Notes: a model not told the origin generated them from the letters alone. Positions 1 to 4,745 are shown, counted from the first letter of the stretch. The stretch is 5,396 bases of DNA from an uncultured Collinsella sp. (GCA_900548935.1 URMR01000131.1:1-5396); one strand, 5' to 3'. Program-made: numbers and translations.

Positions 1-1
1 G

Positions 2-610
2 GCAGGTATGCGCGACGGCACCGCGGTGCGCTATGAGCAGGATGTGCGCTGGTGCGGCGTGGCACAGCGTGACCTGGGCGAGGGCTGGCATGTGATTGAG
101 GAGGGGCTCAACGGCCGCACGACGGTGCGCGACGATATGTGCCATCTGGACACTAACCTCAACGGCATTCGCGCGCTTCCGATGCTGCTCGAGGCTCATA
201 AGCCGCTGGATGCGATCGTGATTATGCTGGGCACCAACGACTGTAAGACGGTCTTTAACGTGACAGCTTCCGATATCGCCCGTGGCGCCATGGCGCTGAT
301 TCGCGCTGTCCGCGCGTTTCCATGGACCGACGCTGCGCCTTGTCCGCGCATTCTGCTGATGGCGCCTATCAAGATTAAACCGCAGATCGCCGATGTGTAC
401 ATGACCGACTTTGACGAGCATTCCGTCGAGGCCTCGGAGCATTTTGGCGAGCACTATGCGCACGTGGCCGAGCAGTTTGGCTGCGACTTTTTGAATGCCG
501 CCGATTTTGCCGAGCCGGGCGATATCGACTATCTGCATATGATGCCCGAAAGCCACGAGAGCTTGGGCCACGCCGTGGCAGCCAAGCTCAAAGAGATGCT
601 CGGTGAGTAG
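2..610 (+). CDS. SGNH/GDSL-family esterase, arylesterase (MsAcT-like) type, 5'-truncated by window edge
   Basis: This is a serine esterase/acyltransferase of the SGNH fold, probably cytoplasmic. The reading frame is open from base 2, and the block carrying the nucleophile (GDS) would lie before the window. The ATG at 8 is therefore probably internal, and roughly the first 15-20 residues are missing. Numbering from that ATG, VRW (13-15) and EEGLNGRTT (31-39, block II) match the Mycobacterium smegmatis arylesterase MsAcT as I remember it. MLGTND (73-78) is block III with the oxyanion Asn77. DYLH (174-177) is block V with the catalytic Asp174 and His177, followed by ESHESLG. The C-terminus is complete. 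A hairpin follows 12 bp after the stop. Arginine codons are mainly CGC. The family is secure; the substrate (short-chain or sugar acetyl ester) cannot be told. Confidence 0.9.
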   Translation, partial: AGMRDGTAVRYEQDVRWCGVAQRDLGEGWHVIEEGLNGRTTVRDDMCHLDTNLNGIRALPMLLEAHKPLDAIVIMLGTNDCKTVFNVTASDIARGAMALIRAVRAFPWTDAAPCPRILLMAPIKIKPQIADVYMTDFDEHSVEASEHFGEHYAHVAEQFGCDFLNAADFAEPGDIDYLHMMPESHESLGHAVAAKLKEMLGE

Positions 611-622
611 CACGGCCCCAAA

Positions 623-649
623 CCACCACAATAGTTCTCCTTGCGGTGG
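623..649 (+). terminator. Hairpin after the SGNH gene, possible intrinsic terminator
   Basis: Arms 623-631 (CCACCACAA) and 641-649 (TTGCGGTGG) pair at 8 of 9 positions around a 9-base loop. The moderately T-rich CTTGTTTCGTT follows. The hairpin starts 12 bp after the SGNH stop codon, which suits a terminator, although the T-tract is interrupted. TTGCGGTGG and AATAGTTC also occur in the element at the window end, so this may instead be a relic of a dispersed repeat used as a terminator. Confidence 0.45.
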
Positions 650-666
650 CTTGTTTCGTTGATTTG

Positions 667-882
667 TCTTGATCTGTAACAGTTGTAAGGCCGAAAACGG
701 GCCAGATGTTACAGATTGAGATTATTCAGGTCGATATCGGTCGTTTGTCTCGATCTGTAACATCTAGGGTCGATTTTGCCGAGTTACTGTTACAGATCGA
801 GATTATCTTCTGAGCGGAATTTGAATGTCTCAATCTGTAACAGGTGGGCCGAAAAATGGGCTCTAACTGTTACATATCGAGA
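667..882. repeat. Array of three palindromic units: six alternating 15-bp arms at 40-41 bp period
   Basis: A 15-bp arm, consensus TCTCGATCTGTAACA, occurs at 667, 748 and 828. Its reverse complement, TGTTACAGATCGAGA, occurs at 707, 788 and 868. Arm starts are 40, 41, 40, 40 and 40 bp apart. Unit 2 is perfect over 15 bp; units 1 and 3 have two mismatches each, and both in unit 1 would be G-U pairs in RNA. All three loops inside a palindrome are exactly 25 bp and share a GGnCGA(A/T-run)GnC core, able to form an inner hairpin. The two linkers between units are 26 and 25 bp and both start with TTAT. This looks like a diverged tandem duplication of an 80-bp palindromic unit. It is not CRISPR, because the repeats alternate in orientation and the loops are related to each other. 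Confidence 0.9.
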
Positions 883-892
883 TGTTTGTGGG

Positions 893-929
893 AACCGCCA
901 CAAAGGTGCCTGTCCCCTTTGTGGCGGTT
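893..929. repeat. REP-like hairpin with GGTGCCTGTCCCC core (RAYT-associated type)
   Basis: Perfect 14-bp arms, 893-906 (AACCGCCACAAAGG) and 916-929 (CCTTTGTGGCGGTT), enclose the 9-base loop TGCCTGTCC. From memory, the core GGTGCCTGTCCCCTTTG recurs in many bacterial genomes as palindromes mobilised by REP-associated tyrosine (Y1) transposases. No transposase gene is present here. The element begins 11 bp after the palindrome array and supplies the apparent N-terminus of the following ORF. It could also stop transcription, but it has no strong T-tract. Confidence 0.7.
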
Positions 930-1200
930 TGGGACGGGCCTAGTAACTGGTCAAGTGGAGAGCGAAGAAACTGGCGCGCAAAAGAGCACGCCGCAGAATA
1001 CGGAATCGACTACAGGTCGAAGGCCGGGCAGGACGAATACGATAGAATATTGTCAGAGGTCATCGACGAGGCGGATGATGTCGCGTTCGTGGATGACATA
1101 AGAGGCCAAAACGGCCAGCACTGCGCCGTCTACTTCCATGGCGGAGATATCGCCGTTGTCAACCTCGACAAAAAAATCCGTGTTTCGCTGTTCAAATACG

Positions 1201-1207
1201 AGGAGGG
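1201..1207 (+). promoter_or_regulatory. Shine-Dalgarno fixing the GTG start of gene B
   Basis: AGGAGGG sits inside the end of ORF A, five bases before GTG 1213. It decides for this GTG over the upstream in-frame ATG at 1138, which has no comparable site. Confidence 0.75.
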
Positions 1208-1212
1208 CTGCA

Positions 1213-1569
1213 GTGGCTACTACACCTCACTTTGGAATAAGGTACGCAAGTGACCTGACCGGTGAATACAGCGAGTACGTCATCGACTCCGTTGACCTCC
1301 TTAACCTGCAGCTTGCGCCGCATGGGATGAGTTTCTTTTTCGACACGATAGACGTCCGCCAGCAGATCATCGGCGGCAAGCACTGCTGGGATATGTTCGG
1401 ATGGGCCATCCCAAACGACGAGGTTTCCGAGTTTGAGCCGATTTGGCTGGCCGGAGAGGACGAGAAACTCGAAGGCTACAACAGCTACGTCTGCGCAAAC
1501 TGGGAGGATCATGGCGGCAATCCCTATGCCGCCATCGATGGCAACCTCCCTGAGGAGGCATACGCATGA
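1213..1569 (+). CDS. Small, strongly acidic protein B of unknown family
   Basis: This is a 118-residue protein starting at GTG 1213, chosen because of the near-perfect Shine-Dalgarno. I do not recognise a family. About 22 Asp/Glu face four Arg/Lys, so the pI must be very low. It has no signal peptide or membrane segment. It is rich in aromatics (HFGIRYA, MSFFFDTID, HCWDMFGWAIP, NSYVCANWEDH), which suggests a compact globular domain. Its start overlaps ORF A by 41 bp in another frame, and its TGA overlaps the next ATG as ATGA, so translation is coupled on both sides. Small, very acidic proteins directly downstream of an orphan toxin-like ORF are often immunity proteins or antitoxins. That is inference from size, charge and position only. 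ATA and AGG codons match ORF A rather than the housekeeping neighbours. Confidence 0.75.
   Translation: MATTPHFGIRYASDLTGEYSEYVIDSVDLLNLQLAPHGMSFFFDTIDVRQQIIGGKHCWDMFGWAIPNDEVSEFEPIWLAGEDEKLEGYNSYVCANWEDHGGNPYAAIDGNLPEEAYA
1553..1558 (+). promoter_or_regulatory. Strong Shine-Dalgarno before ATG 1566
   Basis: AGGAGG lies seven bases before ATG 1566, inside the last codons of gene B. It is the best ribosome site near the DUF2513 gene, yet it directs ribosomes into a frame that closes after 12 codons rather than to GTG 1601. Confidence 0.6.
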
Positions 1570-1604
1570 TGGCCCACGCCTTTTCGTCCGGCGGTGCGAT
1601 GTGA
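1566..1604 (+). CDS. 12-codon ORF bridging gene B and the DUF2513 gene
   Basis: ATG 1566 overlaps the TGA of gene B (ATGA) and has an AGGAGG at ideal spacing. It encodes MMAHAFSSGGAM and stops at TGA 1602-1604, which overlaps GTG 1601 of the DUF2513 gene (GTGA). Two readings fit. It may be a leader peptide feeding termination-reinitiation into DUF2513. Alternatively, a single-base indel, natural or from assembly, may have separated the original start from the DUF2513 frame. The DUF2513 N-terminus at 1601 looks complete, which favours the leader reading. The peptide itself probably has no separate function. Confidence 0.4.
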   Translation: MMAHAFSSGGAM

Positions 1605-1978
1605 GGCGCGACCTCGATATCGTGAGGTACACCCTCATGACTGCCGAGTCCGCCGAGGTCGGGGTAGATGAAACCACTCTCTGCTCTAGCCGGTACGATA
1701 TTAACCAGATCGCCTTCCATGTCGAACTTCTGAGGGAGTACGGCCTCGTCGAGGCAGAGGTGTCCTATGACGGCTTCGGGGAGGAGCCTCTCGGGGTGAC
1801 CGTCTCGCGTCTGACATGGGATGGGTATGACTATCTCGATGCCATCCGCTCCGCCAGGGTGTGGGGGAGGGCGAAAGACGCGATCTCGAAGGCAGTCGGC
1901 GAGACGTCCCTGTCGGTCGTCAAACAGACATGCACGATCGTAGCCTCAGAGCTCATCAAGAAGCAGCTGGGCATCTAG
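1601..1978 (+). CDS. DUF2513 family protein
   Basis: This is a 125-residue protein. From GTG 1601 the N-terminus reads MRRDLDIVR, the hallmark opening of DUF2513 (typically MKRDMDLVRKIL), so this start is preferred although no good Shine-Dalgarno precedes it. INQIAFHVELLREYGLVEA (34-52) looks like a winged-helix recognition region. VSRLTWDGYDYLDAIRSARVW (68-88) is the family's conserved 'LTW.G..FLDAIR...W' segment. The C-terminus (ASELIKKQLGI, 115-125) also matches. The family's function is unestablished as far as I know; the helix-turn-helix-like core suggests nucleic-acid binding or protein interaction, in the cytoplasm. It is the last gene of the cassette, linked to gene B through a 12-codon ORF. 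Five AGG arginine codons set it apart from the thiamine genes and suggest recent acquisition. Confidence 0.85.
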   Translation: MRRDLDIVRYTLMTAESAEVGVDETTLCSSRYDINQIAFHVELLREYGLVEAEVSYDGFGEEPLGVTVSRLTWDGYDYLDAIRSARVWGRAKDAISKAVGETSLSVVKQTCTIVASELIKKQLGI

Positions 1979-2047
1979 CCATAAGGCAGCGATCTCGCCG
2001 CCGCACATACGGGGGAAACCCGATTAAAACGTTGAACCAGGCCATCC

Positions 2048-2093
2048 TGAGCTGCCTCCCATTTCTCATGTCCAAGAAATGGGAGGCAGCTCA
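2048..2093. repeat. Perfect 19-bp-arm palindrome between convergent genes
   Basis: Arms 2048-2066 (TGAGCTGCCTCCCATTTCT) and 2075-2093 are perfectly complementary around an 8-base loop, CATGTCCA. It lies between the convergent DUF2513 and thiD genes, so it could stop transcription from both sides. No T-run follows on either strand, which argues against a classical intrinsic terminator. A dispersed palindromic repeat is more likely. Its sequence is unrelated to the other repeats here. Confidence 0.75.
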
Positions 2094-2276
2094 TATTCCG
2101 GGGAGGGGCCTCTTTGCGTTAATAAACAGGGATGTTTCGAGCGCGCGTCCGTGCGGCTTTCGTATCCCCAAATTATCCCAAGTGCGCGCGCTAACTCGTT
2201 CTTACGTGCTTGTGCCGTTGTTGTCGTACTTAAACCCGCAGGCAAACGGCGTGTTCGTTTTTGTCGTTCCTACAAG
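2094..2276. other. Intergenic stretch without recognisable gene
   Basis: This is the remainder of the 298-bp gap between DUF2513 and thiD; the gap also holds the 19-bp palindrome and a weak CGGG/CCCG mini-hairpin at 2010-2022. I find no convincing coding region, tRNA or riboswitch. AGCGCGCG (2140-2147) and its complement (2185-2192) could pair over a long loop. AAACG/CGTTT followed by TTGTCG near 2243-2260 is a very weak stem that could belong to either convergent transcript. Confidence 0.4.
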
Positions 2277-3107
2277 TCAGTATTGCCACATGTGATTGAC
2301 GGGGCCGGAACCTTTGCCCATGTCAAAGCCGGCGGCGAGAGCGCCGGTTAAGTATGCCTTGCCGGCGTTGACGGCATCGGCAAGATCCATGCCCTGAGCC
2401 AGCGCGCAGGCGATGGCGGACGAGAGCGTGCAGCCGGTGCCGTGCGTGTTGTCGGTCTCGATGCGCTTGTGGCGGAACCACGTGGTGAGCGGATCGCCCA
2501 GATGGTTGCCCTCGTCATCGAGCGGCGCGGGCTCTGCTAGCACATCGTTGGCCTCGTTGACAAAATGCCCGCCCTTAACGAGGGACGCGCACCCAAAGCG
2601 GCGGGTGAGGAGCATGGCGGCATTTTGCTGCGTGCGCTCGGAGTCGACCTCGTAGTCGAGCAGGGCCATGGCCTCGGGAATATTGGGCGTGATGACGGTC
2701 GCCAGCGGGAACAGGCGGTGTGTAAGCGCTTCGGCGGCGTCCTCCGCGATCAGACGAGCGCCCGAGGTGGCGACCATGACGGGGTCGACGACGATATTTT
2801 GTGCGTCCCAGGCACTCAGGCGGTCGGCGATAACCTCGATAATCTCGGCAGAGGAAACCATGCCGATCTTGACGGCACTGGGGCGGATATCGTCAAAAAC
2901 GGCATCGATTTGCGCCGCGACAATATCCGGGGAGATGTTTTGCACGGCGGTGACACCGAGCGTGTTTTGTGCGGTTATGGCTGTGATGGCCGTCTCGGCA
3001 TACAGACGGTGCGCCGTGATGGTCTTGATGTCGGCCTGAATGCCGGCGCCACCGCTGGAATCGGATCCTGCGATGGATAGAACGGCAGGTACCTTACTGC
3101 GATCCAT
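2277..3107 (-). CDS. thiD: Bifunctional hydroxymethylpyrimidine kinase / phosphomethylpyrimidine kinase ThiD
   Basis: ThiD phosphorylates HMP to HMP-P and then HMP-PP, the pyrimidine half of thiamine phosphate; it is a cytoplasmic ribokinase-fold enzyme. It has 276 residues, near the usual 260-280. GSDSSGGAGIQADIKT (14-29) is the N-terminal nucleotide/substrate signature, and AQNT (46-49) includes the glutamine that contacts HMP. DPVM (108-111), TPNIPE (140-145), KGGH (178-181) and THGTGCTLSS (221-230) with the catalytic Cys226 complete the active site. Nothing essential is missing, and no ThiE or other domain is fused. Start ATG 3107 has GGGAG at good spacing. It lies 182 bp downstream of thiC on the same strand, and together they cover the pyrimidine branch. 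I see no second TPP aptamer before it, so its control depends on read-through from thiC or on a local promoter. Confidence 0.96.
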   Translation of the reverse strand: MDRSKVPAVLSIAGSDSSGGAGIQADIKTITAHRLYAETAITAITAQNTLGVTAVQNISPDIVAAQIDAVFDDIRPSAVKIGMVSSAEIIEVIADRLSAWDAQNIVVDPVMVATSGARLIAEDAAEALTHRLFPLATVITPNIPEAMALLDYEVDSERTQQNAAMLLTRRFGCASLVKGGHFVNEANDVLAEPAPLDDEGNHLGDPLTTWFRHKRIETDNTHGTGCTLSSAIACALAQGMDLADAVNAGKAYLTGALAAGFDMGKGSGPVNHMWQY

Positions 3108-3153
3108 GTTCGCTCCCTTTTTCGGTCGGAATCAAATGGGTCTATAAGCCAGC

Positions 3154-3159
3154 ATTATA
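3154..3159 (-). promoter_or_regulatory. Possible -10 box (TATAAT) for thiD
   Basis: The - strand reads TTTATAATGC about 47 bp before the thiD start. The hexamer matches the sigma-70 -10 consensus exactly, but no good -35 lies 16-18 bp upstream. The same AT-rich patch directly follows a GC-rich hairpin and may instead be the weak U-tract of a terminator. Confidence 0.3.
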
Positions 3160-3164
3160 AAGAT

Positions 3165-3194
3165 GCCCGGGCCGACTCTATGCCGAACCCGGGC
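3165..3194 (-). terminator. GC-rich hairpin in the thiC-thiD gap
   Basis: GCCCGGG (3165-3171) and CCCGGGC (3188-3194) form a perfect 7-bp stem with a 16-base loop. On the - strand it is followed by ATCTTTATAAT, which is only moderately U-rich. It could attenuate transcription from thiC into thiD. The loop is long and the tail poor, so this is tentative. Confidence 0.35.
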
Positions 3195-3259
3195 GGGCGA
3201 TGCAATCTTTACGCAAATGCAAGCAAATGTTCACACGTCAACAATTGACAGGCACCAGC

Positions 3260-3284
3260 TCGCCGCCAGAAGCGGCCGCGGCGA
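3260..3284 (-). terminator. Hairpin immediately after thiC stop
   Basis: TCGCCGC (3260-3266) and GCGGCGA (3278-3284) pair perfectly around an 11-base loop, five bases after the thiC stop on the - strand. No U-run follows. It more likely protects the mRNA 3' end or pauses transcription than ends it alone. Confidence 0.3.
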
Positions 3285-3289
3285 CAGGG

Positions 3290-4624
3290 CTAGTCCTCCA
3301 TGCCGAGGTCGATCGTGGTGCCCTCGAAGATCTTGTTGACGGTGCGGACGGCGCACATCTTGCCGCACATGGTGCAGGTGCCCTCGGTGGCGGCGGGGGA
3401 TTCCTCGTAGCGCTTCTTACCGGTGACCGGGTCGAGAGCGCACTTCCACATGGCGTCCCAGTCGAGCTTGCGGCGTGCCTGGCCCATCTTGTCGTCCATG
3501 TCGCGGGCGTGGGGCACCTTTTTGGCGATGTCGGCGGCGTGTGCGGCGATCTTGGTGGCCATGAGGCCGTCGAGCACGTCCTGGGCGTTGGGCAGGCACA
3601 GGTGCTCGGCCGGCGTCACGTAGCACAAAAAGTCGGCACCCGAGCTCGCAGAGATGGCACCACCGATGGCGGCGGTGATGTGGTCGTAGCCCACACCGAT
3701 ATCGGTCACCAGCGGTCCCAGCACATAGAACGGGGCGTTGTGGCACAGGCGCTTCTGCAGCTTCATGTTGGCGGCGATCTCGTCGAGCGCCATGTGGCCC
3801 GGTCCCTCGACCATAACCTGGACGCCGGCGGCCCAAGCACGCTTGCACAGCTTGCCCAGTTCGATCATCTCGGCGGTCTCGGTAGCGTCGTTGGAGTCGT
3901 AGAGACAGCCCGGGCGGCAGGAGTCACCGAGCGAAATCGTCACGTCGTACTCGTGGCAGATTTCGAGCAGCTCGTCAAAGTACTCGTAGAAGGGGTTTTC
4001 GTTGCCGGTGACCTCCATCCAGCCAAACAGCAGTGAGCCGCCACGGCTGACGATGTTCATGAGGCGGCCGGTCTCCTTAAAGGTCTTGGTGACCGACTTG
4101 TTGATGCCGCAGTGGATGGTCATAAAGTCCACGCCGTTCTCGGCGTGCGCGCGCACGACCTCGAACAGGTCGTCCTTGGTAAGCTTGACCAGCGGCTTTT
4201 CCATGTAGCCGATGGCGTCGTACATGGGGACGGTGCCTACCATGAGCGGCGTCTCGTCGATGAGCTGCTGGCGGAACTGGCGCGTCTTGCCAGAGTTGGA
4301 GAGGTCCATGATGGCGTCGGCGCCAAAGTCCTCGGCGATCTTGACCTTTTTCCATTCCTCGGTGGCATCGGCCTTGTCGCCCGAGATGCCCAAGTTTACG
4401 TTGACCTTGGTGGACAGCCCTTCACCGACGCCAAAGGCGCGCATGCCCTTTTTGATATGCACGATGTTGGCGGGAATGGCGATGCGGCCGTCGGCCACGC
4501 GCTCGCGGATGTACTCGGGGTCGCGATGCTCGCGCTCGGCGACCTCCTTCATCTGCGGTGTGATCTGCCCGGCGCGGGCGAAGTCGATTTGCGTGACGAG
4601 CTTGGGCTCGGTCTGTGTGCTCAT
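3290..4624 (-). CDS. thiC: Phosphomethylpyrimidine synthase ThiC (radical SAM)
   Basis: ThiC rearranges aminoimidazole ribotide to HMP-P using a [4Fe-4S] cluster and S-adenosylmethionine, in the cytoplasm. It has 444 residues, the short form without the extra N-terminal domain of proteobacterial ThiC. Visible family blocks are KVNVNLG (73-79), MDLSNSG (106-112), GTVPMYDA (130-137), SRGGSL (193-198), GDSCRPGC (233-240), EGPGH (273-277) and PAEHLCLP (338-345). The C-terminal cluster ligands are Cys417, Cys420 and Cys424, spaced CX2CX3C instead of the CX2CX4C I know from E. coli-type ThiC. Start ATG 4624 (MSTQTEPK) is chosen over the in-frame ATG 4648, because the latter lies inside the TPP aptamer. 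AAGGGAG lies eight bases before 4624. The riboswitch argues for ThiC rather than the paralogue BzaF, which makes hydroxybenzimidazole. Confidence 0.97.
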   Translation of the reverse strand: MSTQTEPKLVTQIDFARAGQITPQMKEVAEREHRDPEYIRERVADGRIAIPANIVHIKKGMRAFGVGEGLSTKVNVNLGISGDKADATEEWKKVKIAEDFGADAIMDLSNSGKTRQFRQQLIDETPLMVGTVPMYDAIGYMEKPLVKLTKDDLFEVVRAHAENGVDFMTIHCGINKSVTKTFKETGRLMNIVSRGGSLLFGWMEVTGNENPFYEYFDELLEICHEYDVTISLGDSCRPGCLYDSNDATETAEMIELGKLCKRAWAAGVQVMVEGPGHMALDEIAANMKLQKRLCHNAPFYVLGPLVTDIGVGYDHITAAIGGAISASSGADFLCYVTPAEHLCLPNAQDVLDGLMATKIAAHAADIAKKVPHARDMDDKMGQARRKLDWDAMWKCALDPVTGKKRYEESPAATEGTCTMCGKMCAVRTVNKIFEGTTIDLGMED

Positions 4625-4628
4625 TGGC

Positions 4629-4723
4629 ACGGCTCCCTTCGTTGGCATTACCCATATCAGGTTTGCGGGTCAGGGCGGGCGCGCCCAGTCTCAGCCTGCC
4701 GTCTTGTCCTGCAAGCTCCCCGT
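4629..4723 (-). ncRNA. TPP riboswitch (THI element) controlling thiC
   Basis: Read on the - strand, all conserved THI-box parts appear in order: GGGGAGC, a stem GCTTGC/GCAGGC, CTGAGA, an extra GGGCGCGCCC palindrome (optional P3a), GACCCGC closing P2 with GGGG, ACCTGAT, then TGGGTAATGCCAACGAAGGGA. ACGG (4723-4720) can pair with CCGT (4632-4629) to close P1. The thiC Shine-Dalgarno (GGGAG, 4637-4633) lies in the 3' edge of the aptamer and the start codon follows 5 nt after P1. TPP binding should hide the ribosome site, so I infer translational repression. I see no separate terminator stem with a U-tract between aptamer and ATG. Confidence 0.95.
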
Positions 4724-4739
4724 TTATGTAATGGGCTCA

Positions 4740-4745
4740 AGTATA
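4740..4745 (-). promoter_or_regulatory. -10 box (TATACT) of the thiC transcript
   Basis: TATACT on the - strand lies about 17 bases before the riboswitch, so transcription would start near 4733 and include the whole aptamer. No convincing -35 is seen 16-18 bp upstream. TTAGGC at 4770-4765 is a poor candidate with a 19-bp spacer. Confidence 0.5.

Larger units (their letters stand above)
882..1253 (+). pseudogene. Orphan small ORF A, probably 5'-truncated; unknown function
   Basis: The open frame from ATG 882 encodes 123 residues, but its N-terminus is suspect. The ATG lies on the last base of the palindrome array and has no Shine-Dalgarno, and about residues 4-16 (TATKVPVPFVAV) are just the translated REP hairpin. 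Native-looking protein starts near residue 26. It has a helical segment (RNWRAKEHAAEYGIDY, 29-44; QDEYDRILSEVIDEAD, 50-65) and then apparent strands HCAVYF (80-85), DIAVVNL (89-95) and IRVSLFK (99-105). Arginine uses AGA/AGG (R29, R45, R55, R74) and isoleucine uses ATA (56, 73), unlike thiC. Helices followed by a small beta-sheet would fit a BECR/RelE-like nuclease domain cut from a larger toxin, but I see no conclusive catalytic motif. Its last 41 bp overlap gene B. It may be a truncated remnant or an intact short gene with an unrecognised start. Confidence 0.5.

Noticed and set aside
667..882. CRISPR array
   Set aside because: Repeats are only 15 bp, alternate in orientation, and the intervening sequences are related to each other; no cas gene is in the window.
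844..1101. + strand open frame of 85 codons overlapping ORF A
   Set aside because: It starts inside the palindrome array, runs through the REP hairpin, and its C-terminal half is arginine-, threonine- and serine-rich out-of-frame sequence of ORF A.
1192..1677. - strand open frame of 161 codons opposite genes B and DUF2513
   Set aside because: The + strand has family homology (DUF2513) and ribosome sites; the - frame has low-complexity arginine- and proline-rich parts and no Shine-Dalgarno.
2010..2022. CGGG/CCCG mini-hairpin as DUF2513 terminator
   Set aside because: Only four base pairs and followed by ATTAAAACG rather than a T-run; too weak to call.
1979..2351. Short + strand open frames in the DUF2513-thiD gap
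   Set aside because: They cross the 19-bp palindrome, have cysteine- and proline-rich shadow composition, and end within thiD antisense; no ribosome site.
3245..3250. TTGACA -35 box on the + strand
   Set aside because: No -10 lies 16-18 bp downstream and no + strand gene follows; the hexamer is half of the small GTCAA/TTGAC palindrome.
3200..4036. Long + strand open frame opposite thiC
   Set aside because: It is the antisense shadow of thiC in high-GC DNA; the - strand protein is conserved over its full length and no ribosome site supports the + frame.
3290..4624. BzaF or other ThiC paralogue for benzimidazole synthesis
   Set aside because: The TPP riboswitch directly upstream and thiD downstream point to thiamine synthesis.
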